Counted from the stretch's first letter, positions 1 through 7,119 are shown. The stretch is 7,559 nucleotides of DNA from an uncultured beta proteobacterium (GCA_903958915.1 CAJBVC010000481.1:1-7559); one strand, 5' to 3'. Numbers and translations: made by a program. The notes: generated by a model from the letters alone, not told the origin.

Positions 1-231
1 ACCGCTCTGCATTACTGGGTCCTCTGCATAAGTGCCCATTCCAGTCCTCACCTACTCTCTGCCGATGTACATGCCTATGGCACCCGGAAAAGTGTCGCGA
101 GGTCTCACACTTTGCCTTAAATCAATAGAAGCGCACTTGACGCTTGACATCGACGTTTCGCAGTGCCACAACTGTTAACGCTTCGAGGTAATTCGCCGCC
201 TGCCGTGACTTTGCTGGGGAGGGTTCTGGCT
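1..231. other. Gene-free leader upstream of the lipoprotein gene
   Basis: I see no convincing coding region on either strand here. A perfect -35-like TTGACA lies at 144-149 (with TTGACG just before it at 137-142), but no good -10 box follows at 16-18 bp; the nearest AT-rich stretch, around 173-179 (TGTTAA), is too far away. A promoter for the lipoprotein gene is therefore likely in this interval but cannot be placed. The reading frame of the lipoprotein stays open upstream to 163, but that extension has no lipoprotein-like character. Confidence 0.5.
218..223 (+). promoter_or_regulatory. Ribosome binding site that fixes the lipoprotein start
   Basis: GGAGGG sits 8 nt before the ATG at 232. 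It supports 232 rather than the upstream in-frame start at 163. The choice is reinforced by the lipoprotein signal peptide, which begins exactly at this ATG. Confidence 0.7.
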
Positions 232-3200
232 ATGAGGACATTGCGTTTTCTGTTGGAATTGCTTTTGGTGTCGCTACTTGCGGCATGTGGGGGCGGTGAC
301 GATCTCTTGGACAAGGGCTTTGCTCAGAAGGCTGCGTCTGGGCTGGTGCGGCCCGAGTCCGGTGTGTGGTGGAATCCCGCCGAGAGTGGTCGCGGTTATA
401 CCATCGAGTTGCAAGGCAACATCCTCGTTTTTTATACCTATCTTTTCGACGTGAGTGGCCGGGCGTCCTGGTACGGTGGCGCTGCCGCACTTAATGCCGA
501 CGGCTCGTTCGACGCTCAGTTGCAGGAATACGTGGGTGGACAGAGCCTGACCGGCAGCTACAAATTGCCTACGGTCAAAGGCAATGTGACCAGCATACAT
601 TTGGCCTGTAACACAACTTCCGCCTGCACCCTGACGTGGGCCGGTGGCACGATTCCGATTCAACGCATCAGGTACGGCAACCAAGCAGTCGTCGCCAACC
701 CACCTCAATCAGGTCTATGGTGGAACCCGGCAGAAAGCGGGCGCGGTTACTTTTTGGACTTGCAAGGCAACATTTTTGCGTTTTATACCTATATCTTCGA
801 TTCCAGCGGCAACGCCACGTGGTACATGAGCGCAGGGCCACTGAATGCCGACGGCAGCTATGACGGAAAATTGCAGGAATACAGCGGAGGTCAGAGCCTG
901 ACCGGTAGCTACAAGGCACCCACCGTCAAAGGGAACGTCTCATCGGTCCACTGGGCATGTACCAGTCCCACAACCTGCACGCTGACCTGGGCGGGTGGAA
1001 CGGTGCCGCTGCAGCGCTTCATGTTCGGACCACCCCAAAGTGCCGAGAAACTCGAACTTGTTAATCTGCCCGGTGTGACATCCAACACCATAACCCAGCA
1101 GACAGGATCGACCGGAGCAACTTCCAGCGACATGAAGGTCGTGTCTTCGGAGTATCTGGTGCAGCTCAAGGGGGCAGATTCGACAGGAGGCAGCATCCGC
1201 ATCACGATTCCCATCAATGCAGCGCTGCTCCCAGCCGGTGCCGGCAAGCCCATGATCAGCCCCGAATACTACGATACGACGACCAAGACCTGGCTGCCAA
1301 CGGGAAGTTTTGTCGTATATGACTCCGCTGCGCAGACGCTCTCGTTTACGGTTGACATTGCCGATGCCAGCTTGCTTCCGGTCACTGCTGCGTCACCACT
1401 GCGACGCACCTTTGGGGCCGGACGGTGGGCGTTCGAGCGCCTATACCATGCCTATACCTGGGCCAGCGATAGCGGCACGCGGACCGTGAAACAACTCACC
1501 GGGTCCAACTTCATCATTCACTATTACGCCCCGGGCAAGGACGCCACCCACAGCGTTCCAGCCAACTGGAACGGCAGCGACACCATCAACGTACCGAGTT
1601 ACATCCAGATTCTTGATGATTCCCTGAATCAAGCGTACAGCCAGCTCCAACTGCTCACTAACAGCAAGGGAGACAAGCTGATGCCCGACATCGCCATTCC
1701 GCAGCACGTCTATGTAGGCAATCTTGGCGAAAGTAGCGGCGTTAGCCCGCCTGGCGGGCCACTGTCAATCGCCACGCGCAACATCGACGACATCGTTGAG
1801 ATGCGTAATGTGGCGGCGCATGAACTGGTCCATGTGTACCAGGGATATGCCGTCAACATCGCTGCTACCGGTGCCATGAGATTCTTCATCGAGGCGACGG
1901 CGAACTACTACGCCGGCCTGGTGAATGCGCTGACCGATGCGCAAAAGTACCAGTTGTACACCGACAAAACTTCCGACAAATACCTGAACGTCCCGCTGGA
2001 TACCAGCGATGACCAGAACCACTATGCAGTGGCGTTTTTCCTGGACTGGCTTAGCAAAAACTACGGCAATACCGCAATCGTGGGTGACATGTTGCAGAAT
2101 CTGCAATCAACTTGGGATGCCCGTGTGACGATGGACAACATTCTCAAGCTTAACGGTGAGCCTAACGGTATTAACGGTGCGTACGACAAGTACTTGGTGT
2201 ACTTGGCCACCCACCCCCAAGATTACGATAACGCCAATCTAAAATTCAGAGGAAAAATGCATGAATACACATTCAGGAAAGAAAACGGACTGATATCCTC
2301 GCCGGGAAGGACCAATGTTTTCCGATTGGACTCTCTAACTACATTTATGCACATGAGTCGTTTTCTAGTGCCTTTTCAGTCTGCCTATCTGTCGCTCACT
2401 CCGCCAAAAGGGTTGGACTCCATGTTGGTCATTGACGCAAGGGGATCATCTGCTGGGTTCCCAGGGTTCAAGTCGTACACATATGATTTTTCAAGTGACA
2501 ACAATTCGTCTTACCAGGGCAAGGCCCCCATTGACGGCCCTAACGGGATGGTGTTTCCCGATCACAGCAAGAACCTGCTGACTATCCCCAACTTCACTGC
2601 GATGGAGCAGTACTTCGTCAATTCAAGCTGGGGCTTGTGGACTTCCCATGGGTTGGTCTTAGAGGTTGATTACTACCTTCTGATACGCCCCAAGGTCACG
2701 GCGGTACAAACCAACGCGGTGCTCTGGGACTCCAGTGCGGTTGGGAATATCCCGCCTGAATATGTCAAGGGATACGACGTCTACAAGGACGCAGGTGACG
2801 GCACCTACATCAAGATCAACCCTGCGTCCAAGGGGCTCATACCCCCGGCTGTGGGCTCAACAAAACAGATGTCGTTGATCTGTACCACGACCACAGATTG
2901 CAACGATTCGATCAAGCCAACCGACAAAATTGTTGTGGTGATTGAAGACAAGTACGGAAACCGCTGGCCCCAAGTCAAGGAGTCCACCGCCCCCATATCG
3001 GGCACCTGCATGGGCGGCAAGACCTCGGACTTCGACTTTGACTCGACCATGGCGTTCAGGGGCGATGCCTTTACTTTACGAACGACTGGAACCGGCCACA
3101 TATCTGGGCCGATGGACATGCTTGTCACTTCACGAAAGATCTCCAAATACAGTGGGGGCTATTCAGCGGAGCTTGTAGGCATGGCATCTGGAACCATGTG

Positions 3201-3564
3201 CATCAAGATCGACACGATCAAATTTGACATTAAAAGGAATACGATTCCCTGCCCGGCAGGAATCAATCCCGGAACGAATGGATGGTGCTCATCGGGCCAA
3301 GGAAGCTGCCCGGTTTATGCCAACGCAATTTCCGAAGTAAAGATTGGTCAGACCGATGCCAAAGGCAGCATAGTCATCGGTGACGGAATGATCACCTTGG
3401 CCAGAAATTCCCAGAAGCTGTATGCCACTTTTGGCTATAAGCAAACCTGTTATTTCTGGGACAATGCCAATAAGGCTTACAAGGAGATCGAAACTTGGGG
3501 CGGAGGGGCCGATACCTTCAAGAATGGCGCATCGGATCTTCTTGTGAATGCATGGTCGTTGTAA
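232..3564 (+). CDS. Large secreted lipoprotein with twin WWNPAESGRG repeats and a zincin-like (HExxH) region
   Basis: Predicted 1110-residue lipoprotein, probably anchored in the outer membrane or at the cell surface. Residues 1-19 form a lipoprotein signal peptide: Arg2 and Arg5, a Leu-rich core and lipobox LAAC, with lipidated Cys19 followed by Gly. Two tandem repeats follow, residues 43-149 and 160-266, each opening SG(V/L)WWNPAESGRGY and each with two Cys near its end that could form a disulfide. Residues ~267-405 are beta-rich and resemble an adhesin or Ig-like spacer. Residues ~410-650 look like a gluzincin-type metallopeptidase: a FIIHYY strand at 427-432, HELVH at 530-534 and a candidate third zinc ligand Glu554 in FIEATANYYAG. 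The C-terminal ~350 residues are unassigned; part near 'VLWDSS...YDVYKDAGDGTY' could be fibronectin-III-like, and several Cys fit an exported protein. The start at 232 is supported by GGAGGG and the signal peptide. The frame is uninterrupted. Substrate and protease activity are unknown. Function is inferred from motifs only. Confidence 0.8.
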   Translation: MRTLRFLLELLLVSLLAACGGGDDLLDKGFAQKAASGLVRPESGVWWNPAESGRGYTIELQGNILVFYTYLFDVSGRASWYGGAAALNADGSFDAQLQEYVGGQSLTGSYKLPTVKGNVTSIHLACNTTSACTLTWAGGTIPIQRIRYGNQAVVANPPQSGLWWNPAESGRGYFLDLQGNIFAFYTYIFDSSGNATWYMSAGPLNADGSYDGKLQEYSGGQSLTGSYKAPTVKGNVSSVHWACTSPTTCTLTWAGGTVPLQRFMFGPPQSAEKLELVNLPGVTSNTITQQTGSTGATSSDMKVVSSEYLVQLKGADSTGGSIRITIPINAALLPAGAGKPMISPEYYDTTTKTWLPTGSFVVYDSAAQTLSFTVDIADASLLPVTAASPLRRTFGAGRWAFERLYHAYTWASDSGTRTVKQLTGSNFIIHYYAPGKDATHSVPANWNGSDTINVPSYIQILDDSLNQAYSQLQLLTNSKGDKLMPDIAIPQHVYVGNLGESSGVSPPGGPLSIATRNIDDIVEMRNVAAHELVHVYQGYAVNIAATGAMRFFIEATANYYAGLVNALTDAQKYQLYTDKTSDKYLNVPLDTSDDQNHYAVAFFLDWLSKNYGNTAIVGDMLQNLQSTWDARVTMDNILKLNGEPNGINGAYDKYLVYLATHPQDYDNANLKFRGKMHEYTFRKENGLISSPGRTNVFRLDSLTTFMHMSRFLVPFQSAYLSLTPPKGLDSMLVIDARGSSAGFPGFKSYTYDFSSDNNSSYQGKAPIDGPNGMVFPDHSKNLLTIPNFTAMEQYFVNSSWGLWTSHGLVLEVDYYLLIRPKVTAVQTNAVLWDSSAVGNIPPEYVKGYDVYKDAGDGTYIKINPASKGLIPPAVGSTKQMSLICTTTTDCNDSIKPTDKIVVVIEDKYGNRWPQVKESTAPISGTCMGGKTSDFDFDSTMAFRGDAFTLRTTGTGHISGPMDMLVTSRKISKYSGGYSAELVGMASGTMCIKIDTIKFDIKRNTIPCPAGINPGTNGWCSSGQGSCPVYANAISEVKIGQTDAKGSIVIGDGMITLARNSQKLYATFGYKQTCYFWDNANKAYKEIETWGGGADTFKNGASDLLVNAWSL
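358..678 (+). repeat. Internal tandem repeat, copy 1 (protein residues 43-149)
   Basis: First of two tandem coding repeats in the lipoprotein gene, with a period of 351 bp (117 codons). It encodes SGVWWNPAESGRGY at the start and ends near CTLTWAGGTIPIQR. By eye about 70% of residues match copy 2, including whole blocks such as GGQSLTGSYK and PTVKGNV. Similar WWNPAESG repeats occur in exported proteins of beta- and gammaproteobacteria, with no function known to me. Confidence 0.85.
709..1029 (+). repeat. Internal tandem repeat, copy 2 (protein residues 160-266)
   Basis: Second copy of the 107-residue unit, opening SGLWWNPAESGRGY and ending CTLTWAGGTVPLQR. The two units are in frame and separated by a 10-residue linker. 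Differences are mostly conservative (I/V, F/Y, D/E), so both copies appear to be under selection to keep their fold. Confidence 0.85.
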
Positions 3565-3679
3565 TCCCGTCTTGTTCGCCACACTGTGGAGTTCGGCAGG
3601 TGGATAGGTCGGTGGACCTGATTTACCTTAAGCAACTGAAAGGCTCCAGCTGTAACTTCCGGCCCGAAGTCGGCTTTTG

Positions 3680-3701
3680 AGCAGTCGAATTCGAAACTGC
3701 T
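3680..3701. repeat. Small inverted repeat AGCAGT...ACTGCT
   Basis: Six-base arms AGCAGT (3680-3685) and ACTGCT (3696-3701) enclose CGAATTCGAA, itself almost self-complementary. The structure could be a hairpin, but no T-run follows, so it is not a standard intrinsic terminator. Its role is unknown. Confidence 0.4.
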
Positions 3702-3712
3702 ACAGCCGCTCC

Positions 3713-3718
3713 CAGCCC
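3713..3718. repeat. Left copy of 6-bp flanking direct repeat CAGCCC
   Basis: CAGCCC immediately precedes the outermost left motif TTATGT (3719). The same six bases immediately follow the outermost right motif TACATAA (ending 7204). The length fits a tyrosine-recombinase crossover or coupling segment, so this is a candidate insertion footprint. A 6-bp match may still be chance. Confidence 0.4.
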
Positions 3719-3738
3719 TTATGTGGAGCTCTACATAA
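3719..3738. repeat. Near-perfect 20-bp palindrome at the left edge of the element
   Basis: TTATGTGGAGCTCTACATAA is self-complementary apart from one G/T pair (3725/3732). Its arms are the same TTATGT motif found in the terminal repeats. It has no counterpart at the right end. It could be an outer recombinase binding site, a leftover of an earlier insertion, or part of the original target. Confidence 0.75.
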
Positions 3739-3751
3739 TGGTCATTATGTA
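3732..3751. repeat. Perfect 9-bp inverted repeat overlapping the left terminal repeat
   Basis: TACATAATG (3732-3740) and CATTATGTA (3743-3751) are perfect inverted arms around GT. Seen another way, TACATAA and TTATGTA face each other across the 6-bp spacer TGGTCA (3739-3744). That is the geometry of a tyrosine-recombinase core site. It shares its left arm with the 3719-3738 palindrome and its right arm with the terminal repeat starting at 3745. Confidence 0.75.
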
Positions 3752-3771
3752 AAGGGCTCAGTTATGTATAG
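3745..3771 (+). repeat. Left terminal inverted repeat (27 bp)
   Basis: Layout: TTATGTA, ten bases AAGGGCTCAG, then TTATGTATAG. It matches the reverse complement of 7178-7204 at 23 of 27 positions. The mismatches (positions 8 and 14-16) all fall in the ten-base spacer, so the two directly repeated motif copies are perfectly conserved. These are the likely recombinase binding sites. Confidence 0.85.
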
Positions 3772-3812
3772 CTGTCGATGCGATTGACCGTTTCCCCTTG
3801 GAGAACCTGTGT

Positions 3813-3839
3813 TTGGCAGGTAAATGAGCTTTACATAAT
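3813..3839 (+). promoter_or_regulatory. Candidate rit operon promoter
   Basis: TTGGCA (3813-3818, 5/6 to the -35 consensus) and CATAAT (3834-3839, 5/6 to the -10 consensus) lie 15 bp apart, shorter than the usual 16-18. Transcription would begin some 35-40 bp before the ritA ATG. The -10 overlaps the inner copy of the element's end motif (TTTACATAAT), so recombinase binding there could repress the operon. This is inference from box matches only. Confidence 0.3.
3826..3839 (-). repeat. Inner left end motif (GAGCTTTACATAAT)
   Basis: Third copy of the end motif on the left side, inverted relative to 3762-3771 and 57 bp from it. It mirrors the inner right motif at 7109-7119. It also repeats 3726-3739 (GAGCTCTACATAAT) with one mismatch, exactly 100 bp downstream. 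Confidence 0.7.
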
Positions 3840-3874
3840 TTCGGGATAGGCGCATGGGTAGTGGCTTCACAACT

Positions 3875-3878
3875 GGAG
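3875..3878 (+). promoter_or_regulatory. Ribosome binding site that fixes the ritA start
   Basis: GGAG lies 6 nt before the ATG at 3885, which makes that ATG a better start than the in-frame GTG at 3861. The GTG start would only add MASQLETT and has no clear Shine-Dalgarno sequence. Confidence 0.6.
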
Positions 3879-3884
3879 ACCACT

Positions 3885-5138
3885 ATGGATTCGATCAGCG
3901 AGCTGCATCCCCTTGCCAAGGCCTGGCTATTTGACGGCCCCCTTGCTGCCCACCTCGACGCATACGCGGCGTTACTTGAACGCGGCAATTACGCGGAACA
4001 CACAACGCGGACCAATTTCCGAGCTTTGGCGCACTTTGCGCATTGGATGAGTCGCTGTAGAGTCACCGCCGAGCAACTCGACCAAGATTGCGTCAGTCAG
4101 TTTCTCGATTTCCATTTGCCAAACTGTGACTGCCACTCCATAGCTCTGAGAACGCATGGTCATCTGAGTGCAGCACTTGGACATCTGCTTGCAGTGCTGC
4201 GCGATCAGCGTGTCATTGCACAGCTTGTGTTACCCACAGGACCAATCGCCGATGAGTTGAGTCGGTATGACAAGCACATGCGCGACGCTCGGGGCCTGGC
4301 TGAGGGTACGCGCAAAGGCCGGTTGTATATGGTTGGGCAGTTCTTGCAATGGAAGTTCGCTGACAACGAATTCACCGGCAAAGAAATGCTGATGGAGGAC
4401 CTGCGCGCCTTCATCACCAAGGAGCTGGAGCGGGTCAACACCACTTCGTATGCCAAGTGCTTGGCAGCCTCCTTTCGAGCCTACTTTCGTTACCGACTCA
4501 CGTGCGGCGATGAAGTTCGCGGTCTTCTCGGTGTTATTTCAACGCCAGCGCAATGGACGCTTGCGTCACTGCCACGTGCCCTGACAACGCAGGAGGTGCA
4601 GAGATTGATGGTGCATTGCGAACAGGCCTTGCCATCCCCATTTCGCATTCTGAGCATGGTCCGGTTGGCACTGGACCTTGGCCTGCGTAGCGCGGAGATC
4701 GCCCAATTGGAACTTGGCGACATCAACTGGCGTACCGGAACCGTGACGCTCAAACGTACGAAGTCGGTGCGTCAGGACGTACTACCACTGCCAGTCGCTA
4801 CAGGAGAGGCTTTGGCAGAGTACCTACGCCACGAGCGGCCCAGTACCGTCGTCAAGGCCATTTTTGTTCGTCTAAAGGCGCCGCACGATCAACCCATCGG
4901 AGCTGATGCAGTGCGTGCTGTTATCAGCAGGGCATTGAGGTGTGCCGGTGTCGCACATGGTCGCGCTCACTCCCTGCGCCACACTTTGGCTTGTCGGATT
5001 GTCAATAATGGTGGCTCCATCAAGGAAGTCGCCGACGTACTGCGACACCGTTCGCTAAACACATCGCGGATTTACGCCAAGCTCGATCAACACAGCCTGA
5101 TCGAAGTGGCATTGCCATGGCCGGGAAGTAATGTATGA
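3885..5138 (+). CDS. ritA: RIT tyrosine recombinase A
   Basis: Site-specific tyrosine recombinase of 417 residues, first gene of the trio. Such enzymes cut and rejoin DNA through a covalent phosphotyrosine without external energy. The C-terminal catalytic domain (about 225-405) shows Arg268 (LGLRSAEIAQL), Lys293 in a beta-hairpin (KRTKSVR), HSLRH with His362 and Arg365, His388 (VLRHRSLNTSR) and nucleophile Tyr397, nine residues after His388 as in Cre and Xer. The N-terminal half is longer than in RitB or RitC and seems to hold two helical, SAM-like core-binding modules (about 18-112 and 123-206). ATG 3885 is preferred over GTG 3861 because of GGAG. The TGA overlaps the ritB ATG by 4 bp (ATGA), so the two are probably translationally coupled. 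Target site and individual role within the trio are unknown. Confidence 0.88.
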   Translation: MDSISELHPLAKAWLFDGPLAAHLDAYAALLERGNYAEHTTRTNFRALAHFAHWMSRCRVTAEQLDQDCVSQFLDFHLPNCDCHSIALRTHGHLSAALGHLLAVLRDQRVIAQLVLPTGPIADELSRYDKHMRDARGLAEGTRKGRLYMVGQFLQWKFADNEFTGKEMLMEDLRAFITKELERVNTTSYAKCLAASFRAYFRYRLTCGDEVRGLLGVISTPAQWTLASLPRALTTQEVQRLMVHCEQALPSPFRILSMVRLALDLGLRSAEIAQLELGDINWRTGTVTLKRTKSVRQDVLPLPVATGEALAEYLRHERPSTVVKAIFVRLKAPHDQPIGADAVRAVISRALRCAGVAHGRAHSLRHTLACRIVNNGGSIKEVADVLRHRSLNTSRIYAKLDQHSLIEVALPWPGSNV

Positions 5139-6109
5139 GCACCCCCATCGATCTTCGCGCCAAGGTGCAGCAATTTCTTCTTGAACGGCGTAACTTGGGT
5201 TTCACGCTCGACTCAAGGGGGGAGGCGTTGCTGAACTTCGTCAGTTTTTTTGAGCGCACCGGGCACGCTGGCTCAGTCACCGCCGAGCTGACTGCGCAGT
5301 GGGCGCGCCAAACACAAGGTGGCAACGCTGATATGGCAACCTTTGCCCGCAGGTTGGCCAATCTGCGTCCATTCTTGCGCTGGGTTCAGCAATTTGACCC
5401 GAGCGCAGAAGTGCCAGATGAAACCATCTTTGGCCCCATTCCAGGACGGCTCGCTCCACACATCTTCCGTCCTGACGAAATACTCGCGCTGATCGAAGCA
5501 GCACGCAAGCTTGGCCCCAGTGACGGACTGCGAGCAGCAACCTACGAGACGCTGTTTGGTCTGATAGCATCGACCGGCCTACGGATATCAGAGGCACTTG
5601 AATTGGCAGATTCAGACGTCGACCTGAAACAAGGAGTGCTGACGGTGCGCCTAACCAAGTTCGGCAAGTCCCGCCTTGTTCCTGTTCACCCAAGTGTGAT
5701 CGCTCCATTGGCTGCATACCGTGCAATTCGAATCAGGCAGGTGCCATGTCAAACTCAGCCATCGTTCTTTGTCGGTTCGCGTGGCGTGCTCAGGGGACAG
5801 CAACTTGGCGACAGGCAAGTCCACCGCATCTTTACTCAGCTACGCACGCAACTTGGTTGGGTTGATCGTGGTGGCCATGGCCATCCACGAATTCATGACC
5901 TGCGTCACAGTTTCGCAGTGAGGTGTCTGGTGCGGTGGCACGAACAGGGGATCGATCTCAATCAAAGAATGCTGGCCTTGTCGACCTATATGGGCCATGT
6001 GAAGGTCTCAAACACTTACTGGTACCTCTCTGGGGTACCGGAATTGATGGCGCTGGCCGGCGCTCGGTTCGAGTGTTTCGCTTGTGCCGGAGAGTTTGAT
6101 GATGAGTAA
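5135..6109 (+). CDS. ritB: RIT tyrosine recombinase B
   Basis: Middle recombinase of the trio, 324 residues. An N-terminal SAM-like DNA-binding domain (about 5-95) precedes a catalytic domain (about 108-305) with Arg150 (STGLRISEAL), Lys175 (LTKFGKSR), HDLRH with His254 and Arg257, His288 (YMGHVKVSNT) and the likely nucleophile Tyr297 in TYWYL. Tyr295 is a neighbouring tyrosine, but the +9 spacing from His288 favours 297. The ATG overlaps the ritA stop as ATGA; a GGGAAG six bases upstream can serve as ribosome binding site. The C-terminal tail has a CFAC pair (Cys314, Cys317) before an acidic end, unusual for an Xer-like protein and perhaps a metal or protein contact. The gene end overlaps the start of ritC. 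Confidence 0.88.
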   Translation: MSTPIDLRAKVQQFLLERRNLGFTLDSRGEALLNFVSFFERTGHAGSVTAELTAQWARQTQGGNADMATFARRLANLRPFLRWVQQFDPSAEVPDETIFGPIPGRLAPHIFRPDEILALIEAARKLGPSDGLRAATYETLFGLIASTGLRISEALELADSDVDLKQGVLTVRLTKFGKSRLVPVHPSVIAPLAAYRAIRIRQVPCQTQPSFFVGSRGVLRGQQLGDRQVHRIFTQLRTQLGWVDRGGHGHPRIHDLRHSFAVRCLVRWHEQGIDLNQRMLALSTYMGHVKVSNTYWYLSGVPELMALAGARFECFACAGEFDDE

Positions 6110-7109
6110 GCTTGCCACATCACCAAGTTTTCCGGCGCTGGTCCAGTCCTTCTTCGCCGAGCACCTGACCCAACAGCGCGCCCTGAGCGCCCGCACTGTA
6201 GCGTCGTACCGTGATGCGTTTGTGTTGTTTCTCAATTTCGCACAGCAGCGTCTGAAGAAGCCCCCGACCCAGCTTCTACTGACGGATATCACACCCACCC
6301 TCATCTTGGCATTTCTCGATCATCTTGAAGTGGATCGCCACAACAGTGTGCGTAGCCGTAACGCGCGTCTGGCGGCATTGCGCTCCTTCCTGAAGTTCGC
6401 TGGGCGCAGAGATGTCGCTGCGTTGCATGTCGTCGAACAGGCATTGGGTGTCCCAGTGAAACGATTTGAGCGACCAATGCTTGGGTTTCTTTCTCGTGAG
6501 GAAATGCTTGCCGTTATTGGGCAACCAGGTTTGGGATGGACCAGTCAGCGTGACTGTTTGTTGATGGCGCTGATGTACAACACCGGCGCCAGAGTATCAG
6601 AGGTGATTGGTGTGAAGGTGTCTGATGTGGTTCTGGAATCATCCGCCTGTGTCCATCTGCATGGCAAGGGACGCAAAGACCGTTCCGTTCCGCTTTGGCG
6701 CTCGACGGTAAAGGCGGTTCGAGCGTGGCTCAAGCGAAATCCTGAGCTCGGATCAACCGAGACGCTATTGCCCAACCGAAACGGCGATGCAATGACGCGC
6801 TCCAATGTGAATCAGCGAATGGCATTGGCCATTCAAGTGGCCACAAAGACCATGCCAAGTTTGAAGAAGCGCAAGATCTCGCCGCACACGATACGGCATA
6901 CGACAGCCATGCATTTGCTTCAGTCTGGTGTGGAAATCAGCGTCATTGCGCTCTGGCTCGGACATGAAAGCTCGGTAACCACCCATCAGTACGTTGAGGC
7001 TGATCTGGTCATGAAGGAGAAGGCCCTCGCACGACTGCAGGACCCCGCTATACCGACACATCGATTCCGAGCACCGGAATCACTATTGGACTTCTTGAAG
7101 ACCTTGTGA
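6099..7109 (+). CDS. ritC: RIT tyrosine recombinase C
   Basis: Third recombinase of the trio, 336 residues, with the most Xer-like sequence. An N-terminal SAM-like domain (about 9-105, LTQQRALSARTVASYRDAF) is followed by the catalytic domain with Arg165 (YNTGARVSEV), Lys190 (HGKGRKDRSVPL), HTIRH with His263 and Arg266, His289 (LWLGHESSVTT) and nucleophile Tyr298. Two adjacent ATG codons, 6099 and 6102, lie 6 and 9 nt after GGAG (6089-6092); either may be used, and an upstream in-frame GTG at 6084 is less likely. The start overlaps the end of ritB by 8-11 bp, so coupling is likely. The final A of the stop codon is the first base of the inner right motif ATTATGTATAG, so the operon runs directly into the element end with no spare sequence. 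Confidence 0.88.
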   Translation: MMSKLATSPSFPALVQSFFAEHLTQQRALSARTVASYRDAFVLFLNFAQQRLKKPPTQLLLTDITPTLILAFLDHLEVDRHNSVRSRNARLAALRSFLKFAGRRDVAALHVVEQALGVPVKRFERPMLGFLSREEMLAVIGQPGLGWTSQRDCLLMALMYNTGARVSEVIGVKVSDVVLESSACVHLHGKGRKDRSVPLWRSTVKAVRAWLKRNPELGSTETLLPNRNGDAMTRSNVNQRMALAIQVATKTMPSLKKRKISPHTIRHTTAMHLLQSGVEISVIALWLGHESSVTTHQYVEADLVMKEKALARLQDPAIPTHRFRAPESLLDFLKTL

Positions 7110-7119
7110 TTATGTATAG
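7109..7119 (+). repeat. Inner right end motif (ATTATGTATAG)
   Basis: It begins on the last base of the ritC stop codon. TTATGTATAG (7110-7119) is a perfect 10-bp inverted match to CTATACATAA (7178-7187), 58 bp away. The same arrangement with a 57-bp gap occurs at the left end. Confidence 0.75.

Larger units (their letters stand above)
3565..3718. other. Intergenic spacer between lipoprotein gene and RIT element
   Basis: No gene seen. ACTTC/GAAGT (3655-3659/3666-3670) can form a 5-bp stem with a 6-nt loop, followed by CGGCTTTTG; it is at best a weak terminator for the lipoprotein gene. A larger near-palindrome lies at 3680-3701. The spacer ends in CAGCCC (3713-3718), which is repeated just beyond the right end of the element. 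Confidence 0.45.

Noticed and set aside
163..231. Upstream extension of the lipoprotein frame
   Set aside because: It would bury the signal peptide behind 23 extra residues, while the ATG at 232 has a good GGAGGG and begins a classical lipoprotein leader.
274..708. Antisense open frames within the lipoprotein gene
   Set aside because: They are mirror products of GC-rich coding sequence; the sense frame has clear domains and repeats.
3655..3678. Intrinsic terminator for the lipoprotein gene
   Set aside because: The stem is only 5 bp and the TTTT does not directly follow it, so it is too weak to call.
3719..3771. CRISPR-like short repeats
   Set aside because: The repeated units are heptamers in both orientations with irregular spacing and no spacers of constant length, and there are no cas genes; they are recombinase motifs.
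3861..3884. GTG start for ritA
   Set aside because: The ATG at 3885 has GGAG six bases upstream; the GTG has no comparable signal.
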